A DNA stretch of 64,000 bases from Klebsiella oxytoca (GTDB lineage Bacteria > Pseudomonadota > Gammaproteobacteria > Enterobacterales > Enterobacteriaceae): contig NZ_CP046115.1 in assembly GCF_009707385.1 (NCBI RefSeq), positions 1,054,001-1,118,000 on the forward strand, read 5' to 3'. Under the pieces are notes generated by a model. That model made no database searches and was not told where the DNA came from. It worked only from the letters and a program-made list of their open reading frames with translations. The position numbers were made by a program, and so were the translations under genes. Shown piece by piece: positions 45,248 through 55,302 of the stretch; position 1 is the stretch's first letter, and the number at the start of each line of letters is the position of its first letter.

Positions 45248-46486
45248 ATGGGCTTAAAGCAACTGTTTGAAAAACTTGAGCCGCACTTTACGCACGGCGG
45301 CAAGCTGGAAAAATACTACCCGTTGTTCGAGGCGACGGCGACGCTGTTCTATACTCCCGGCCAGGTGACGCGCGGGGCGGCGCATGTCAGAGATGCTATC
45401 GACCTTAAGCGAATGATGATTCTGGTGTGGTTCGCGGTTTTTCCGGCGATGTTCTGGGGAATGTATAACGTCGGCCTGCAGACTATTCCGGCACTGCATA
45501 AATTATACGCTGCTGAACAGCTGCAGCAGGTTATTGCCGGAAACTGGCACTACAGTATCGCACAGTGGCTTGGGGTGAACTTCAGCGCTGATGCCGGCTG
45601 GCTAAGCATGATGACGCTGGGGGCGGTATTTTTCCTGCCTATCTACATCACCGTATTTCTGGTCGGTGGGTTCTGGGAAGTACTATTTTCTATCGTTCGT
45701 AAGCATGAAGTTAACGAAGGGTTCTTCGTTACTTCGATTCTGTTTGCGCTGATAGTGCCGCCCACTCTGCCGCTGTGGCAGGCCGCTCTCGGGATCACTT
45801 TTGGCGTAGTCATTGCTAAAGAGATTTTTGGCGGTACCGGGCGTAACTTTCTCAACCCGGCGCTGGCAGGACGTGCGTTTTTATTCTTTGCCTATCCGGC
45901 ACAAATTTCCGGCGACCTGGTATGGACCGCGGCGGACGGCTTCTCCGGCGCGACCCCGTTATCCCAGTGGGCAAGCGGCGGCGGTGAATCGCTGGTTAAC
46001 GTCACTACCGGCCTGCCGGTAAGCTGGATGGATGCCTTTCTCGGTAATATTCCAGGCTCGATTGGTGAAGTCTCGACGTTGATGATTCTGATCGGCGGTG
46101 CAATCATTATCTTTGGTCGAGTCGCCTCGTGGCGCATTGTCGCCGGGGTTTTTATCGGTATGGTTGCTACCGCAATGCTGTTTAATCTCATTGGTTCTGA
46201 TACCAACCCGATGTTTGCCATGCCGTGGTACTGGCATCTGGTTCTCGGCGGTTTTGCCTTCGGCATGATGTTTATGGCGACGGACCCGGTGTCCGCGTCG
46301 TTTACGGATAAAGGTAAATGGAGCTATGGCCTGCTGATCGGCGTGATGTGCGTACTGATTCGCGTGGTTAACCCGGCCTATCCGGAAGGGATGATGCTGG
46401 CGATCCTCTTCGCCAACCTCTTCGCGCCGCTGTTCGATTACCTGGTGGTGCGGGCCAATATTAAGCGGAGGAAGTCGCGTGGCTGA
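45248..46486 (+). CDS. nqrB: Na+-translocating NADH:quinone reductase subunit B
   Basis: The 412-residue membrane subunit has about ten hydrophobic helices and the covalent FMN attachment motif SGAT with Thr236. It is part of the sodium path and binds riboflavin near the membrane face. The start ATG follows the nqrA stop by three bases; a GTG one codon upstream is possible. It overlaps nqrC by eight bases. Confidence 0.96.
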   Translation: MGLKQLFEKLEPHFTHGGKLEKYYPLFEATATLFYTPGQVTRGAAHVRDAIDLKRMMILVWFAVFPAMFWGMYNVGLQTIPALHKLYAAEQLQQVIAGNWHYSIAQWLGVNFSADAGWLSMMTLGAVFFLPIYITVFLVGGFWEVLFSIVRKHEVNEGFFVTSILFALIVPPTLPLWQAALGITFGVVIAKEIFGGTGRNFLNPALAGRAFLFFAYPAQISGDLVWTAADGFSGATPLSQWASGGGESLVNVTTGLPVSWMDAFLGNIPGSIGEVSTLMILIGGAIIIFGRVASWRIVAGVFIGMVATAMLFNLIGSDTNPMFAMPWYWHLVLGGFAFGMMFMATDPVSASFTDKGKWSYGLLIGVMCVLIRVVNPAYPEGMMLAILFANLFAPLFDYLVVRANIKRRKSRG

Positions 46487-47273
46487 GAATAAAAGTAACG
46501 ATAGCATCGGCAAAACGCTGCTGGTGGTGCTGGTGCTTTGCCTGGTCTGCTCAATTGTAGTCGCCGGTTCTGCCGTGGGGCTAAAATCGCGCCAGCAGGA
46601 GCAGCGCGCTCTGGATAAACAGCGCAATATCCTGGCGGTTGCCGGTTTGATGAAGCAGGGGATGAGTGCTGATGAAGTGGCTGATACCTTCAAGGCCCGT
46701 ATCTCTCCTCGATTGGTCGATTTAGCCAGCGGTGAGCTGCTGGATAAAGACCCGGGCAAGTTTAATCAGGCCCAGGCTCTGAAAGATCCCCAGCAGAGCA
46801 TACCGCTGGAAGTCAGTCAGGACCCGGCTGGCATCAAACGCCGCAGCAATATTGCCGAAATTTATCTGGTGCGTGATGAAAAGCAGCAGATTCAGGAAGT
46901 TGTGCTGCCAATTTACGGCAACGGCCTGTGGTCAGTAATGTACGCTTTTGTTGCCCTGGAAACCGATGGCCGCACGGTCAAAGGGATTACGTATTACGAT
47001 CATGGCGAAACGCCGGGGCTGGGTGGCGAAATCGAAAACCCTAACTGGCGTCAGCAGTTTGTCGGTAAACAGGTGTTCGACGATAAAGGTATGCCAGCGC
47101 TGAGAATCGTTAAAGGCGGGGCGCGTCCAGGCGATCTCCATGCCGTTGATGGGCTATCTGGCGCAACGCTGACGTCAAACGGCGTACAGCATAGCTTTGA
47201 TTTCTGGATGGGCGAACTGGGTTTTGGTCCATTCCTGCATAAGGTGCGTGAAGGGGAGCTGAATAATGGCTGA
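46479..47273 (+). CDS. nqrC: Na+-translocating NADH:quinone reductase subunit C
   Basis: The 264-residue protein has one N-terminal membrane helix (residues 13-34) and a periplasmic FMN-binding domain with SGAT at 227-230, where Thr230 should carry covalent FMN. The start is GTG with a GGAGG SD. It passes electrons between NqrD/E and NqrB. It overlaps both nqrB and nqrD by eight bases. The FMN transferase ApbE needed for it is not encoded in the operon. Confidence 0.96.
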   Translation: MAENKSNDSIGKTLLVVLVLCLVCSIVVAGSAVGLKSRQQEQRALDKQRNILAVAGLMKQGMSADEVADTFKARISPRLVDLASGELLDKDPGKFNQAQALKDPQQSIPLEVSQDPAGIKRRSNIAEIYLVRDEKQQIQEVVLPIYGNGLWSVMYAFVALETDGRTVKGITYYDHGETPGLGGEIENPNWRQQFVGKQVFDDKGMPALRIVKGGARPGDLHAVDGLSGATLTSNGVQHSFDFWMGELGFGPFLHKVREGELNNG

Positions 47274-47904
47274 TTTGGGCGACATGAAAGAAATGAAGCG
47301 TGTGCTGGTGGGGCCGCTTATCGCTAATAACCCTATCACTCTGCAGGTTCTGGGCGTTTGTTCCGCGCTGGCGGTGACGACCAAGCTGGAGACCGCTTTC
47401 GTAATGACCGTCGCGGTAACACTGGTGACGGCCTTCTCCAGCATGTTTATCTCCATGATTCGCCATCATATTCCTAATAGCGTGCGTATCATCGTACAGA
47501 TGGCGATTATCGCTTCGCTGGTTATCGTGGTTGACCAGCTGCTGCGCGCTTTTGCATATGAAACCTCCAAACAGCTATCGGTGTTTGTCGGGCTGATCAT
47601 CACTAACTGTATCGTGATGGGGAGGGCGGAAGCCTATGCCATGAAGTCCCCGCCGCTGGCGAGCTTTATGGACGGTATCGGCAACGGTCTGGGATATGGC
47701 GCGATTCTGTTGATTGTTGGTTTCCTGCGAGAGCTTATTGGCAGCGGCAAACTGTTTGGTATCACGGTAATGGAAACAGTACAGAACGGCGGCTGGTATC
47801 AACCAAATGGCCTGTTTCTCCTCGCGCCAAGTGCGTTCTTCATTATCGGTTTGTTGATTTGGGCCGTACGCAGCTGGAAGCCTGAACAGCAGGAAAAGGA
47901 GTAA
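47266..47904 (+). CDS. nqrD: Na+-translocating NADH:quinone reductase subunit D
   Basis: The 212-residue membrane protein has six predicted helices and belongs to the RnfA/RnfE/NqrD/NqrE family ([17 protein letters not shown]). Together with NqrE it holds an intramembrane iron-sulfur centre. It overlaps nqrC and precedes nqrE by six bases. Confidence 0.95.
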   Translation: MADLGDMKEMKRVLVGPLIANNPITLQVLGVCSALAVTTKLETAFVMTVAVTLVTAFSSMFISMIRHHIPNSVRIIVQMAIIASLVIVVDQLLRAFAYETSKQLSVFVGLIITNCIVMGRAEAYAMKSPPLASFMDGIGNGLGYGAILLIVGFLRELIGSGKLFGITVMETVQNGGWYQPNGLFLLAPSAFFIIGLLIWAVRSWKPEQQEKE

Positions 47905-47910
47905 CCGATT

Positions 47911-48507
47911 ATGGCTCATTACATTAGCCTGTTTGTCCGTGCCGTGTTTGTTGAAAACATGGCGCTGGCCTTCTTCCTTGGGATGTGTACCTTCCTGGCG
48001 GTATCGAAAAAGGTTTCGACCGCTTTTGGGCTCGGCGTTGCGGTAACCGTCGTGCTTGGGCTGGCAGTACCTATCAATAATCTGGTGTATAACCTGGTGC
48101 TACGCGATAGCGCGCTGGTAGAGGGCGTTGACTTAAGCTTTCTGAACTTTATCACCTTCATTGGCGTTATTGCCGCGCTGGTACAAATCCTTGAGATGAT
48201 CCTCGATAAGTATTTCCCAACGCTCTATAACGCGCTGGGGATCTTCTTGCCGCTGATTGCCGTTAACTGTGCGATTTTTGGCGGGGTCTCCTTCATGGTG
48301 CAGCGTGACTATAACTTCACTGAATCCATCGTTTACGGTTTCGGCTCCGGCATTGGCTGGCTGCTGGCGATTGTGGCGCTGGCAGGCATCCGTGAAAAAA
48401 TGAAATATGCAAACGTGCCTGTAGGTTTGCGCGGGCTAGGGATCACCTTTATTACCACGGGGCTGATGGCGCTGGGCTTTATGTCATTCTCCGGTGTGCA
48501 GCTATAA
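47911..48507 (+). CDS. nqrE: Na+-translocating NADH:quinone reductase subunit E
   Basis: The 198-residue membrane protein is homologous to NqrD with opposite topology ([48 protein letters not shown]). Its conserved cysteines in GMCTF and VNCAIF are the expected ligands of the NqrD-NqrE metal centre. It is followed by nqrF after 11 bases. Confidence 0.95.
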   Translation: MAHYISLFVRAVFVENMALAFFLGMCTFLAVSKKVSTAFGLGVAVTVVLGLAVPINNLVYNLVLRDSALVEGVDLSFLNFITFIGVIAALVQILEMILDKYFPTLYNALGIFLPLIAVNCAIFGGVSFMVQRDYNFTESIVYGFGSGIGWLLAIVALAGIREKMKYANVPVGLRGLGITFITTGLMALGFMSFSGVQL

Positions 48508-48518
48508 GGGCGGAAAGT

Positions 48519-49742
48519 ATGGAAATTATTCTTGGCGTAGTGATGTTCACGCTGATCGTCCTGGTGCTATCGGGGCTGATACTGGCCGCGCGTTCGAAAC
48601 TAGTGAATGCGGGCGACGTGGTCATTGAAATTAATAATGAAGCGGATAAACAGATTCGTACTCCGGCGGGCGATAAGCTGCTGAATACGCTCTCGAGCAA
48701 CGGTATTTTCGTCTCGTCCGCCTGCGGCGGAGGCGGCTCCTGTGGTCAATGCCGGGTAACGGTGAAAGAGGGCGGCGGTGATATCCTGCCTACCGAACTT
48801 TCTCATATTACCAAGCGTGAGGCGAGAGAGGGCTGCCGTCTGGCCTGCCAGGTTGCGGTGAAGCAGAACATGAAAATTGAGCTGCCGGAGGAGATTTTTG
48901 GCGTCAAGAAGTGGGAGTGTGAGGTTATCTCCAACGATAACAAAGCCACTTTCATCAAGGAGCTGAAGCTGCGCGTGCCGGATGGCGACGTGGTTCCGTT
49001 CCGCGCCGGTGGGTATATTCAGATCGAATGTCCATCACACAAGGTGGCTTATGCCGACTTTGACATCCCGGATGAGTATCGCGGCGACTGGGACAAGTTT
49101 AATCTTTTCCGCTATGTCTCTGACGTGAAGGAGCCGACTTTACGCGCCTACTCTATGGCTAACTATCCGGAAGAGAAGGGCATCATCATGCTCAACGTGC
49201 GTATAGCAACGCCGCCACCGCAGGTGCCTGATGCGCCTCCGGGGATCATGTCCTCGTATATCTGGTCGCTGAAGCCGGGCGATAAAGTAACGATTTCCGG
49301 TCCTTTTGGGGAGTTCTTCGCTAAAGAAACGGAAGCTGAAATGGTATTTATCGGCGGCGGAGCGGGAATGGCGCCGATGCGTTCGCATATTTTCGACCAG
49401 CTCAAGCGGCTACACAGTAAACGTAAAATCAGTTTCTGGTACGGTGCGCGTTCTTTGCGAGAAATGTTCTATGATGACGAATTCGAGCAGCTGGCCCGTG
49501 AGAACCCTAACTTCACTTTCCACGTGGCGCTCTCCGATCCGCAGCCGGAAGACAACTGGACAGGGCATACTGGCTTTATTCACAACGTGCTGTATGAAAA
49601 CTATCTACGCGATCACCCGGCGCCGGAGGACTGCGAGTTTTACATGTGCGGGCCGCCGGTAATGAACGCCGCGGTTATTAAAATGCTCAAAGATCTTGGC
49701 GTGGAAGATGAAAACATCATGCTGGACGATTTTGGAGGCTGA
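48519..49742 (+). CDS. nqrF: Na+-translocating NADH:quinone reductase subunit F
   Basis: The 407-residue NADH-oxidising subunit has one N-terminal membrane helix (1-25). A 2Fe-2S ferredoxin domain with C69, C75, C78 and C110 follows, then a ferredoxin-NADP reductase-like module with the FAD motif RAYSMAN and the NADH-binding [10 protein letters not shown] and CGPPVMN. It is the electron entry of the complex. The stop overlaps the nqrM start by one base. Confidence 0.96.
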   Translation: MEIILGVVMFTLIVLVLSGLILAARSKLVNAGDVVIEINNEADKQIRTPAGDKLLNTLSSNGIFVSSACGGGGSCGQCRVTVKEGGGDILPTELSHITKREAREGCRLACQVAVKQNMKIELPEEIFGVKKWECEVISNDNKATFIKELKLRVPDGDVVPFRAGGYIQIECPSHKVAYADFDIPDEYRGDWDKFNLFRYVSDVKEPTLRAYSMANYPEEKGIIMLNVRIATPPPQVPDAPPGIMSSYIWSLKPGDKVTISGPFGEFFAKETEAEMVFIGGGAGMAPMRSHIFDQLKRLHSKRKISFWYGARSLREMFYDDEFEQLARENPNFTFHVALSDPQPEDNWTGHTGFIHNVLYENYLRDHPAPEDCEFYMCGPPVMNAAVIKMLKDLGVEDENIMLDDFGG

Positions 49743-49960
49743 TGATGCTGACGGTATTTGTGGCGACCTTTGTTATTTTCGCGCTGGTGATTTTAGGGAT
49801 GTCGCTGGGGTACCTGATCAAGCGTAAAAGTCTCCAGGGAAGCTGCGGCGGGATCTCCTCGCTGGGGATGGAAAAGGTGTGCGACTGTCCTGAGCCCTGC
49901 GATGCGCGTAAAAAGCGTATGGCCAGAGAGGCCCAGCGCCAGCAAAATCGTATCCTCTAG
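49742..49960 (+). CDS. nqrM: Na+-NQR maturation factor NqrM
   Basis: This 72-residue protein has an N-terminal membrane helix (residues 3-26) and four conserved cysteines, C35, C47, C49 and C53 (SCGG, VCDCPEPC). This is the NqrM (DUF539) pattern, needed for assembly of the metal centre in NqrD/NqrE. It follows nqrF directly; in many nqr operons apbE lies between the two genes, and here it does not. A second ATG one codon on is an alternative start. Confidence 0.92.
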   Translation: MMLTVFVATFVIFALVILGMSLGYLIKRKSLQGSCGGISSLGMEKVCDCPEPCDARKKRMAREAQRQQNRIL

Positions 49961-49978
49961 TTTTCTCCTGTCCACCTG

Positions 49979-50013
49979 ACCCGGCCGAGCACAGCAACGC
50001 CGGGTTATTCTTT
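49979..50013 (+). terminator. Terminator after the nqr operon
   Basis: The stem ACCCGGC / GCCGGGT with a 13-base loop is followed by a T-rich stretch (TATTCTTTAT), 18 bases after the nqrM stop. Confidence 0.7.
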
Positions 50014-50066
50014 ATCACAATATTCATCGTCTCTTACAGCGTTTCTCTTCTCAATAACCTGACTTA

Positions 50067-50086
50067 TACTGTATACTTGTCCAGTT
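50067..50086 (+). promoter_or_regulatory. LexA (SOS) box of dinB
   Basis: TACTGTATACTTGTCCAGTT has the CTG-N10-CAG core at 50069-50084 and lies 18 bases before the dinB ATG, as in E. coli dinB. It predicts SOS induction. Confidence 0.9.
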
Positions 50087-50103
50087 GTAAGTGAGGGCTA
50101 ACG

Positions 50104-51159
50104 ATGCGCAAAATCATCCATGTTGATATGGACTGCTTCTTCGCGGCGGTTGAAATGCGTGACAACCCGGCGCTACGAGATATCCCTATTGCGATTGGCG
50201 GCAGCAGGGTAGAGCGCGGTGTCATCAGTACGGCCAACTATCCGGCACGTAAGTTTGGCGTGCGCAGCGCTATGCCTACCGCCACGGCCCTCAAACTTTG
50301 CCCCCATTTAACCCTGCTTCCCGGCCGTTTTGATGCTTACAAAGAGGCGTCAAACCATATCCGGGAGATTTTTTCCCGCTATACCTCTTTAATTGAACCA
50401 TTATCACTGGATGAAGCCTATCTTGACGTTAGCGACAGCGTTCACTGCCAGGGGTCGGCAACGCTGATGGCGCAGGAAATTCGCGAAACCATCCATCGCG
50501 AGCTAAACCTGACAGCCTCCGCAGGAATTGCCCCGGTAAAATTTCTTGCCAAGATCGCCTCGGATCTTAATAAACCCAACGGCCAGTTTGTCATTGCGCC
50601 GCATCAGGTTGCTGAGTTTGTCAAAACGTTGCCGTTATCAAAAATCCCGGGCGTCGGAAAAGTTTCTGCCGCGAAGCTGGAAAGCATGGGGTTGAGAACC
50701 TGTGAAGATGTGCAAAACAGCGATCTGGCGCTATTGCTCAAGCGATTTGGTAAATTCGGCAGAATACTCTGGGAGCGCAGCCAGGGGATTGATGAACGCG
50801 AGATCAGCAGTGAGCGCCTGCGCAAATCGGTTGGCGTTGAGCGCACCCTGATAGAAGATATCCATGAATGGGCCGAATGTGAGTCAATTATAGAGAATCT
50901 CTATCCGGAACTGGAGCGACGCCTGGCGAAGGTAAAACCAGATTTGCTGATTGCCCGTCAGGGGATCAAGCTGAAGTTTAATGATTTTCAACTTACTACC
51001 CAGGAGCATGTCTGGCCCCGTTTAAATAAAGATGATTTAATCACCACGGCGCATAAAGCCTGGCATGAACGGCGTGGAGGCCGGGGGGTAAGGCTTGTTG
51101 GCCTACACGTGACGCTACTCGACCCACAGCTGGAAAGACAATTAGTTCTGGGATTATAA
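50104..51159 (+). CDS. dinB: DNA polymerase IV
   Basis: The 351-residue Y-family polymerase has the catalytic D8 (HVDMDCFF) and the D103/E104 pair in [10 protein letters not shown], an HhH region ([16 protein letters not shown]), a little-finger domain and a C-terminal clamp-binding end (QLVLGL). It performs error-prone translesion synthesis. A LexA box lies just upstream. yafP follows after two bases; the yafN-yafO toxin-antitoxin genes found in the E. coli dinB operon are absent. Confidence 0.97.
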   Translation: MRKIIHVDMDCFFAAVEMRDNPALRDIPIAIGGSRVERGVISTANYPARKFGVRSAMPTATALKLCPHLTLLPGRFDAYKEASNHIREIFSRYTSLIEPLSLDEAYLDVSDSVHCQGSATLMAQEIRETIHRELNLTASAGIAPVKFLAKIASDLNKPNGQFVIAPHQVAEFVKTLPLSKIPGVGKVSAAKLESMGLRTCEDVQNSDLALLLKRFGKFGRILWERSQGIDEREISSERLRKSVGVERTLIEDIHEWAECESIIENLYPELERRLAKVKPDLLIARQGIKLKFNDFQLTTQEHVWPRLNKDDLITTAHKAWHERRGGRGVRLVGLHVTLLDPQLERQLVLGL

Positions 51160-51161
51160 CA

Positions 51162-51602
51162 ATGCTAAAAATAAGAGCGTATGAACAGCATGATTTTCCC
51201 ACGCTTTGCACTATATTTTTACGGGCTATTAAAGAGACGGCAAGCGCCGATTATTCTGCCCGCCAAATTGCCGCCTGGGCTCAGGTTGATGAGGAGCGCT
51301 GGCGACAAAAAATAGCGGCTTCACGGGTAATAGTTGCGGAAAAAGATACAGTCCTCGTCGGGTTTATTACCGCCGTGGATGACTATATCGACTTATTGTT
51401 TGTTTCTCCCGACCATAGCCGTCAGGGAGTAGCCAGCGCCTTACTCAAGGCGCTGCTCCTTCAGCATCCTGAACGCGTTTTTACGGTAGAAGCCAGTATT
51501 ACGGCAAAGCCTTTTTTTCAACGTCATGGCTTCCATGTTATTGAACAACAGCAAGTAGAAGCGCGCGGTGAGCGATTTCTTAATTATCGGATGCGGCGAT
51601 GA
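51162..51602 (+). CDS. yafP: GNAT-family N-acetyltransferase YafP
   Basis: The 146-residue protein is a GNAT acetyltransferase with the acetyl-CoA loop SRQGVASALLKAL (positions about 86-98) and ITAKPFFQRHGFHV near the C-terminus. It matches E. coli YafP (150), co-induced with dinB in the SOS response and linked to genotoxin tolerance. It starts two bases after the dinB stop, so it is in the LexA-controlled unit. Confidence 0.9.
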   Translation: MLKIRAYEQHDFPTLCTIFLRAIKETASADYSARQIAAWAQVDEERWRQKIAASRVIVAEKDTVLVGFITAVDDYIDLLFVSPDHSRQGVASALLKALLLQHPERVFTVEASITAKPFFQRHGFHVIEQQQVEARGERFLNYRMRR

Positions 51603-51608
51603 ATCGGC

Positions 51609-51637
51609 TTGCAATAAAGATTTTGCCTGATTATTAT
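51609..51637 (+). promoter_or_regulatory. Candidate promoter of the rtcB2-prfH operon
   Basis: TTGCAA and TATTAT, 17 bases apart (4 of 6 and 5 of 6 consensus bases), lie just after yafP. A transcript from here would begin near 51644 and include the short leader ORF at 51682. No sigma-54 motif (GG-N10-GC) was recognised in this gap. Confidence 0.45.
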
Positions 51638-51681
51638 ACGCCCGATTTCAGCAAATAAATTAACTGCAAAGGAGGTTCATC

Positions 51682-51729
51682 ATGAAAATAGATTCTCAGA
51701 ACGCACTTTGCAGGCCTTCCCAGGAATAA
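51682..51729 (+). CDS. Possible 15-residue leader peptide upstream of rtcB2
   Basis: An ATG is preceded at six bases by AAAGGAGG, complementary to almost the whole anti-Shine-Dalgarno end of 16S rRNA, and opens a 15-codon frame (MKIDSQNALCRPSQE) ending in TAA 64 bases before rtcB2. It is not a piece of a known larger gene, and rtcB2 itself has only a weak SD. It may be a regulatory leader ORF that senses translation, or a gene remnant. The function is not known and conservation has not been checked. Confidence 0.4.
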   Translation: MKIDSQNALCRPSQE

Positions 51730-51793
51730 CACTCTTTTTTTGCCCTGGTAACGTCTGCCATATCCTTGATTTATTTTTTATATGGATTGGTAT

Positions 51794-52933
51794 ATGGGCA
51801 ATAATGTTCATTATACGTCTGACGCTATTTCTTATATTACGTCAGACGATCTGTGGATCGAAGGTTTAGCGATCCAACAATTACACACAACGGCAAATTT
51901 ACCCCACATGCATCGTGTAGTGGGAATGCCAGATTTGCATCCCGGGCGCGGCTACCCGATCGGCGCGGCTTTCTTTTCTATTGGTCATCTCTATCCGGCT
52001 CTGGTTGGCAACGATATCGGCTGCGGCATGGTGCTGTGGCAAACGGATATCCACGGGCGAAAATACAATGCCGACAAGTATGAGAAGAAATTGTCCGCTA
52101 TGGATGATGCTGCGCAAGAAGGTTGGCTGGATGACTACCTGCCGGAAGCGCTGTTAGCCCATTCCTGGCGTAGCGCTCTGGGTTCAATTGGCGGCGGCAA
52201 CCACTTCGCTGAACTGCAGCAGGTGGATCGGATTGTTGATAACAGGCGTTTCCAGCAGGCTGGTCTTGATTCTCAGCATCTGCTTCTTTTGGCACACAGC
52301 GGTTCGCGTGGCCTGGGGCAATCTATTCTGCAACGCCATATTACGGCTTTTTCACACCATGGTCTGGCTGAAGGTAGCGCCGCAGCTGCGGACTATCTGG
52401 CAGCGCATAACGATGCGCTGGCTTTTGCCCGCGTAAACCGGCAGCTGATAGCCACCCGAATCCTGCAACAGGTACGGGCCGATGGACATAGCGTGCTGGA
52501 TATTGCGCATAATTTTGTTGAACCCTGCTCTGTCAACGGACGTATGGGCTGGCTGCATCGCAAAGGGGCGACACCGGACAACCGTGGTCCGGTGATTATC
52601 CCTGGATCTCGCGGCGATTATAGCTGGCTGGTTCAGCCCGTGGTCAATGAGGAAGCACTACATTCTCTGGCTCACGGAGCCGGGCGTAAGTGGATGCGTA
52701 CTGAGTGCAAAGGAAGATTGTCAGGCAAGTACACTCCTGCGCAGCTGTCCCGCACTGAACTGGGAAGCAGGGTGATCTGCCGGGATCGCCAGCTGATCTA
52801 TGAAGAAGCGCCGCAGGCGTATAAATCGGTCGAGAGCGTAGTGGACTGCCTGGTGCAGGCCGGGTTGGTTGAACCGATCGCCCGCCTGCGTCCGCTGCTG
52901 ACGCTGAAAACCAGCGGAGGGAAAGGCGCATGA
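51794..52933 (+). CDS. rtcB2: RtcB2: release-factor-H-coupled RtcB-type RNA ligase
   Basis: The 379-residue protein belongs to the RtcB family, in the subgroup always found next to prfH. All active-site motifs are kept: [13 protein letters not shown] with D47, GNDIGCGM (C77), GGGNHFAE (N136, H137), HSGSRGLG (H168) and the guanylylated histidine in LAHGAGRK (H294). It joins 2',3'-cyclic phosphate and 5'-OH RNA ends with GTP and manganese. In other E. coli strains the pair is reported to repair 16S rRNA cut in the decoding centre by colicin E3-like nucleases. The start MGNN is chosen by family length; an in-frame ATG at 51782 would add four residues. The last four bases overlap prfH. Confidence 0.92.
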   Translation: MGNNVHYTSDAISYITSDDLWIEGLAIQQLHTTANLPHMHRVVGMPDLHPGRGYPIGAAFFSIGHLYPALVGNDIGCGMVLWQTDIHGRKYNADKYEKKLSAMDDAAQEGWLDDYLPEALLAHSWRSALGSIGGGNHFAELQQVDRIVDNRRFQQAGLDSQHLLLLAHSGSRGLGQSILQRHITAFSHHGLAEGSAAAADYLAAHNDALAFARVNRQLIATRILQQVRADGHSVLDIAHNFVEPCSVNGRMGWLHRKGATPDNRGPVIIPGSRGDYSWLVQPVVNEEALHSLAHGAGRKWMRTECKGRLSGKYTPAQLSRTELGSRVICRDRQLIYEEAPQAYKSVESVVDCLVQAGLVEPIARLRPLLTLKTSGGKGA

Positions 52934-53529
52934 TTTTACTGCAACTCTCTTCCGCACAGGGGCCAGATGAATGCTGTCTGGCGGTGAAACTTTCATTGGA
53001 TTGCTTAATACAAGAAGCCGCAGAGCAGAGGGTGGCTGTTACGCTGTTGGAAAGCGAACCGGGCTGGCGTTCCGGCACGCTGCGTTCAGCCATGATTTCG
53101 CTTGATGGCGACAATGCGTTTTCCTTTAGCGAAAGCTGGTGCGGTACCCTGCAATGGATTTTTCCCAGCCCGTTCAGACCGCATCATGGACGTAAAAACT
53201 GGTATGTTGGCGTCGGGCGCTTTTCTTGCGACGAACAGAAGCTGTCCAGCGAGATCCGCTTTGAAACGCTACGCTCTTCCGGTCCCGGCGGGCAGCACGT
53301 GAATAAAACCGACTCAGCGGTACGTGCCACTCATCTGGCAAGTGGGATTAGCGTGAAGGTTCAGTCGGAACGGAGTCAGCATGCTAATAAACGGCTGGCC
53401 CGTTTGTTGATTGCGTGGAAGCTGGAGCAGCAGCGGCAGGACGATAGCACGGCATTGAGATCTGAACGCAGAATGTTTCATCATCAGATTGAACGCGGTA
53501 ATCCACGGCGAACGTTTAGCGGGCGTTAA
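52930..53529 (+). CDS. prfH: Peptide chain release factor homologue PrfH (intact)
   Basis: The 199-residue class I release-factor-like protein has the GGQ motif at 120-122 ([16 protein letters not shown]) and a basic C-terminal end, but lacks the stop-codon recognition domain. It is thought to release peptides from ribosomes damaged in the decoding centre so that RtcB2 can religate the 16S rRNA. The start overlaps the rtcB2 stop (ATGA). E. coli K-12 carries only a shortened prfH without rtcB2, so this is the complete form of the module. Confidence 0.92.
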   Translation: MILLQLSSAQGPDECCLAVKLSLDCLIQEAAEQRVAVTLLESEPGWRSGTLRSAMISLDGDNAFSFSESWCGTLQWIFPSPFRPHHGRKNWYVGVGRFSCDEQKLSSEIRFETLRSSGPGGQHVNKTDSAVRATHLASGISVKVQSERSQHANKRLARLLIAWKLEQQRQDDSTALRSERRMFHHQIERGNPRRTFSGR

Positions 53530-53542
53530 CCGGCTATTCGTT

Positions 53543-53579
53543 ATTAAAGAAAAAGGCCCATTCCGTCGGGAATGGGCCT
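53543..53579 (-). terminator. Terminator after pepD
   Basis: A perfect 11-base stem (AGGCCCATTCC and its complement, loop GTCG) is followed on the minus strand by TTTTTCTTTAAT. It lies between the convergent prfH and pepD. Confidence 0.85.
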
Positions 53580-53587
53580 GTGGCGAT

Positions 53588-55045
53588 TTATTTAGCCGGA
53601 ATAGCTTTCAGCAGTTCGGTCAGCAGCGTCCAGTACTGGCCAACGCTTTCAATGTGAACCTGCTCATCCGGAGAGTGAGGACCGGTGATGGTTGGCCCGA
53701 TAGAAACCATGTCCATTTCCGGATACGGTTTTTTGAACAGACCGCATTCCAGGCCCGCGTGGATAATCTGGATATTTGGCGTCTTGTTGAACAGACGCTG
53801 ATAGGTTTCACGCACCAGATGCATTACCGGCGAATTGGCGTCCGGCTGCCAGCCCGGATACGCGCCTTTAGCTTCGGTTTTCGCACCCGCCAGTTTGCCT
53901 AAGGAATCCAGCATGCTCACGACATAATCTTTTCCACTGTCGATCAGAGAACGAATCAGGCAGTGAATCTGCACGTTATCGCTGGTCATGGTCACTACGC
54001 CAACGTTCAGAGAGGTCTCCACCACGCCTTTTGCCACATCAGAGTTACGAATGACGCCGTTCGGCGTGGCATTAAGCAGGCGTACAAAGGTATCGCGGGA
54101 CTGTACCGTCAGCGCTGGCTGGTCGTTTTCAACAGATTCCAGCAGAACGGCCAGGTTTTTCTCCCTGGCCGCCAGTTCGTTCTTCAGGATCTCCTGATAC
54201 TTATTGGTCAGCGCTTTCAGCAAATCCGCTTTATCTGCGGCAACGGCTACGGTAGCGAACGCTTCACGCGGGATGGCGTTACGCAGGGTGCCGCCGTTAA
54301 AATCGACCAGACGTAGATCCAGCTCTTCAGCATGGCCTGCCAGGAAGCGCGCCAGCAGTTTGTTGGCATTGCCTAAACCGACGTGAATTTCTCCGCCGGA
54401 GTGACCGCCTTTTAACCCTTTCAGAGTCAGCTTAAAGCTCTGGAAACCGGCCGGAACGGCTTCACGAGTTAGCGCCAGGTCAGAGGTGAAGTCGATTCCA
54501 CCCGCGCAGCCCATGTAAATTTCACCTTCTTCTTCAGAGTCGGTGTTGATCAGGATATCCGCCTGCAGCCAGTTGGCCTGCAGGCCAAACGCGCCGTCCA
54601 TACCGGCTTCTTCCGTCATGGTCAGCAGCACTTCAAGCGGGCCGTGAACCACGTTATCGTCAGCCAGCACCGCCAGCGCGGAAGCCATGCCGATACCGTT
54701 ATCGGCGCCAAGCGTAGTGCCGCGCGCTTTGACCCACTCGCCGTCGATGTACGGCTGAATCGGATCTTTAGTAAAGTCGTGAACGGTATCGTTGTTTTTC
54801 TGTGGCACCATATCAAGGTGCGCCTGCAGCACCACCGGTTTGCGGTTTTCCATACCGGCAGTGGCGCCTTTACGAATCAGAATGTTGCCAACCTGGTCGC
54901 GTTCCGCGTGTAAGCCTTTTTCTTTTGCCCAGCCCATAATGTGCTCAGCGAGCTGTTCTTCGTGGTATGAGGGGTGAGGGATAGAGCAGATTTTGGCAAA
55001 AATATCCCACAGCGGCTGCGGGGATAATTGAGACAGTTCAGACAC
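53588..55045 (-). CDS. pepD: Aminoacyl-histidine dipeptidase (peptidase D)
   Basis: The 485-residue M20-family metallopeptidase has E. coli length. Metal-site motifs visible are LQAHLDMVPQ, LGADNGIGM, TEEAGMDG and TDSEEEGEI. It hydrolyses carnosine-like and many other dipeptides in the cytoplasm. The start is GTG at 55045 with AGGAG upstream; the frame is open further to 55111 but those residues are not in the family. It is divergent from gpt with a 257-base gap. Confidence 0.95.
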   Translation of the reverse strand: MSELSQLSPQPLWDIFAKICSIPHPSYHEEQLAEHIMGWAKEKGLHAERDQVGNILIRKGATAGMENRKPVVLQAHLDMVPQKNNDTVHDFTKDPIQPYIDGEWVKARGTTLGADNGIGMASALAVLADDNVVHGPLEVLLTMTEEAGMDGAFGLQANWLQADILINTDSEEEGEIYMGCAGGIDFTSDLALTREAVPAGFQSFKLTLKGLKGGHSGGEIHVGLGNANKLLARFLAGHAEELDLRLVDFNGGTLRNAIPREAFATVAVAADKADLLKALTNKYQEILKNELAAREKNLAVLLESVENDQPALTVQSRDTFVRLLNATPNGVIRNSDVAKGVVETSLNVGVVTMTSDNVQIHCLIRSLIDSGKDYVVSMLDSLGKLAGAKTEAKGAYPGWQPDANSPVMHLVRETYQRLFNKTPNIQIIHAGLECGLFKKPYPEMDMVSIGPTITGPHSPDEQVHIESVGQYWTLLTELLKAIPAK

Positions 55046-55302
55046 GATGAGTCTCCTTACAATCACCTGCAAAAGTCGTTTGCAGATCGAGGGGTTAGCA
55101 ATCAAATACACTACAAGCAGGGCTTGCGCGATGGGGTTGAGAATACCACTTTCCGTGTACTCTGGTAGTGTAAACCACGTAAAAAGAGTCGTCGTGGCCG
55201 CTTAACGCTGGTTTTTAGCCCGTCAGATCTCTATAATCTCGCGCAACCATTTTCCCCCTCGAACATTATTTAAGCCGTATTACACAGGCTGGGACACTTC
55301 AC

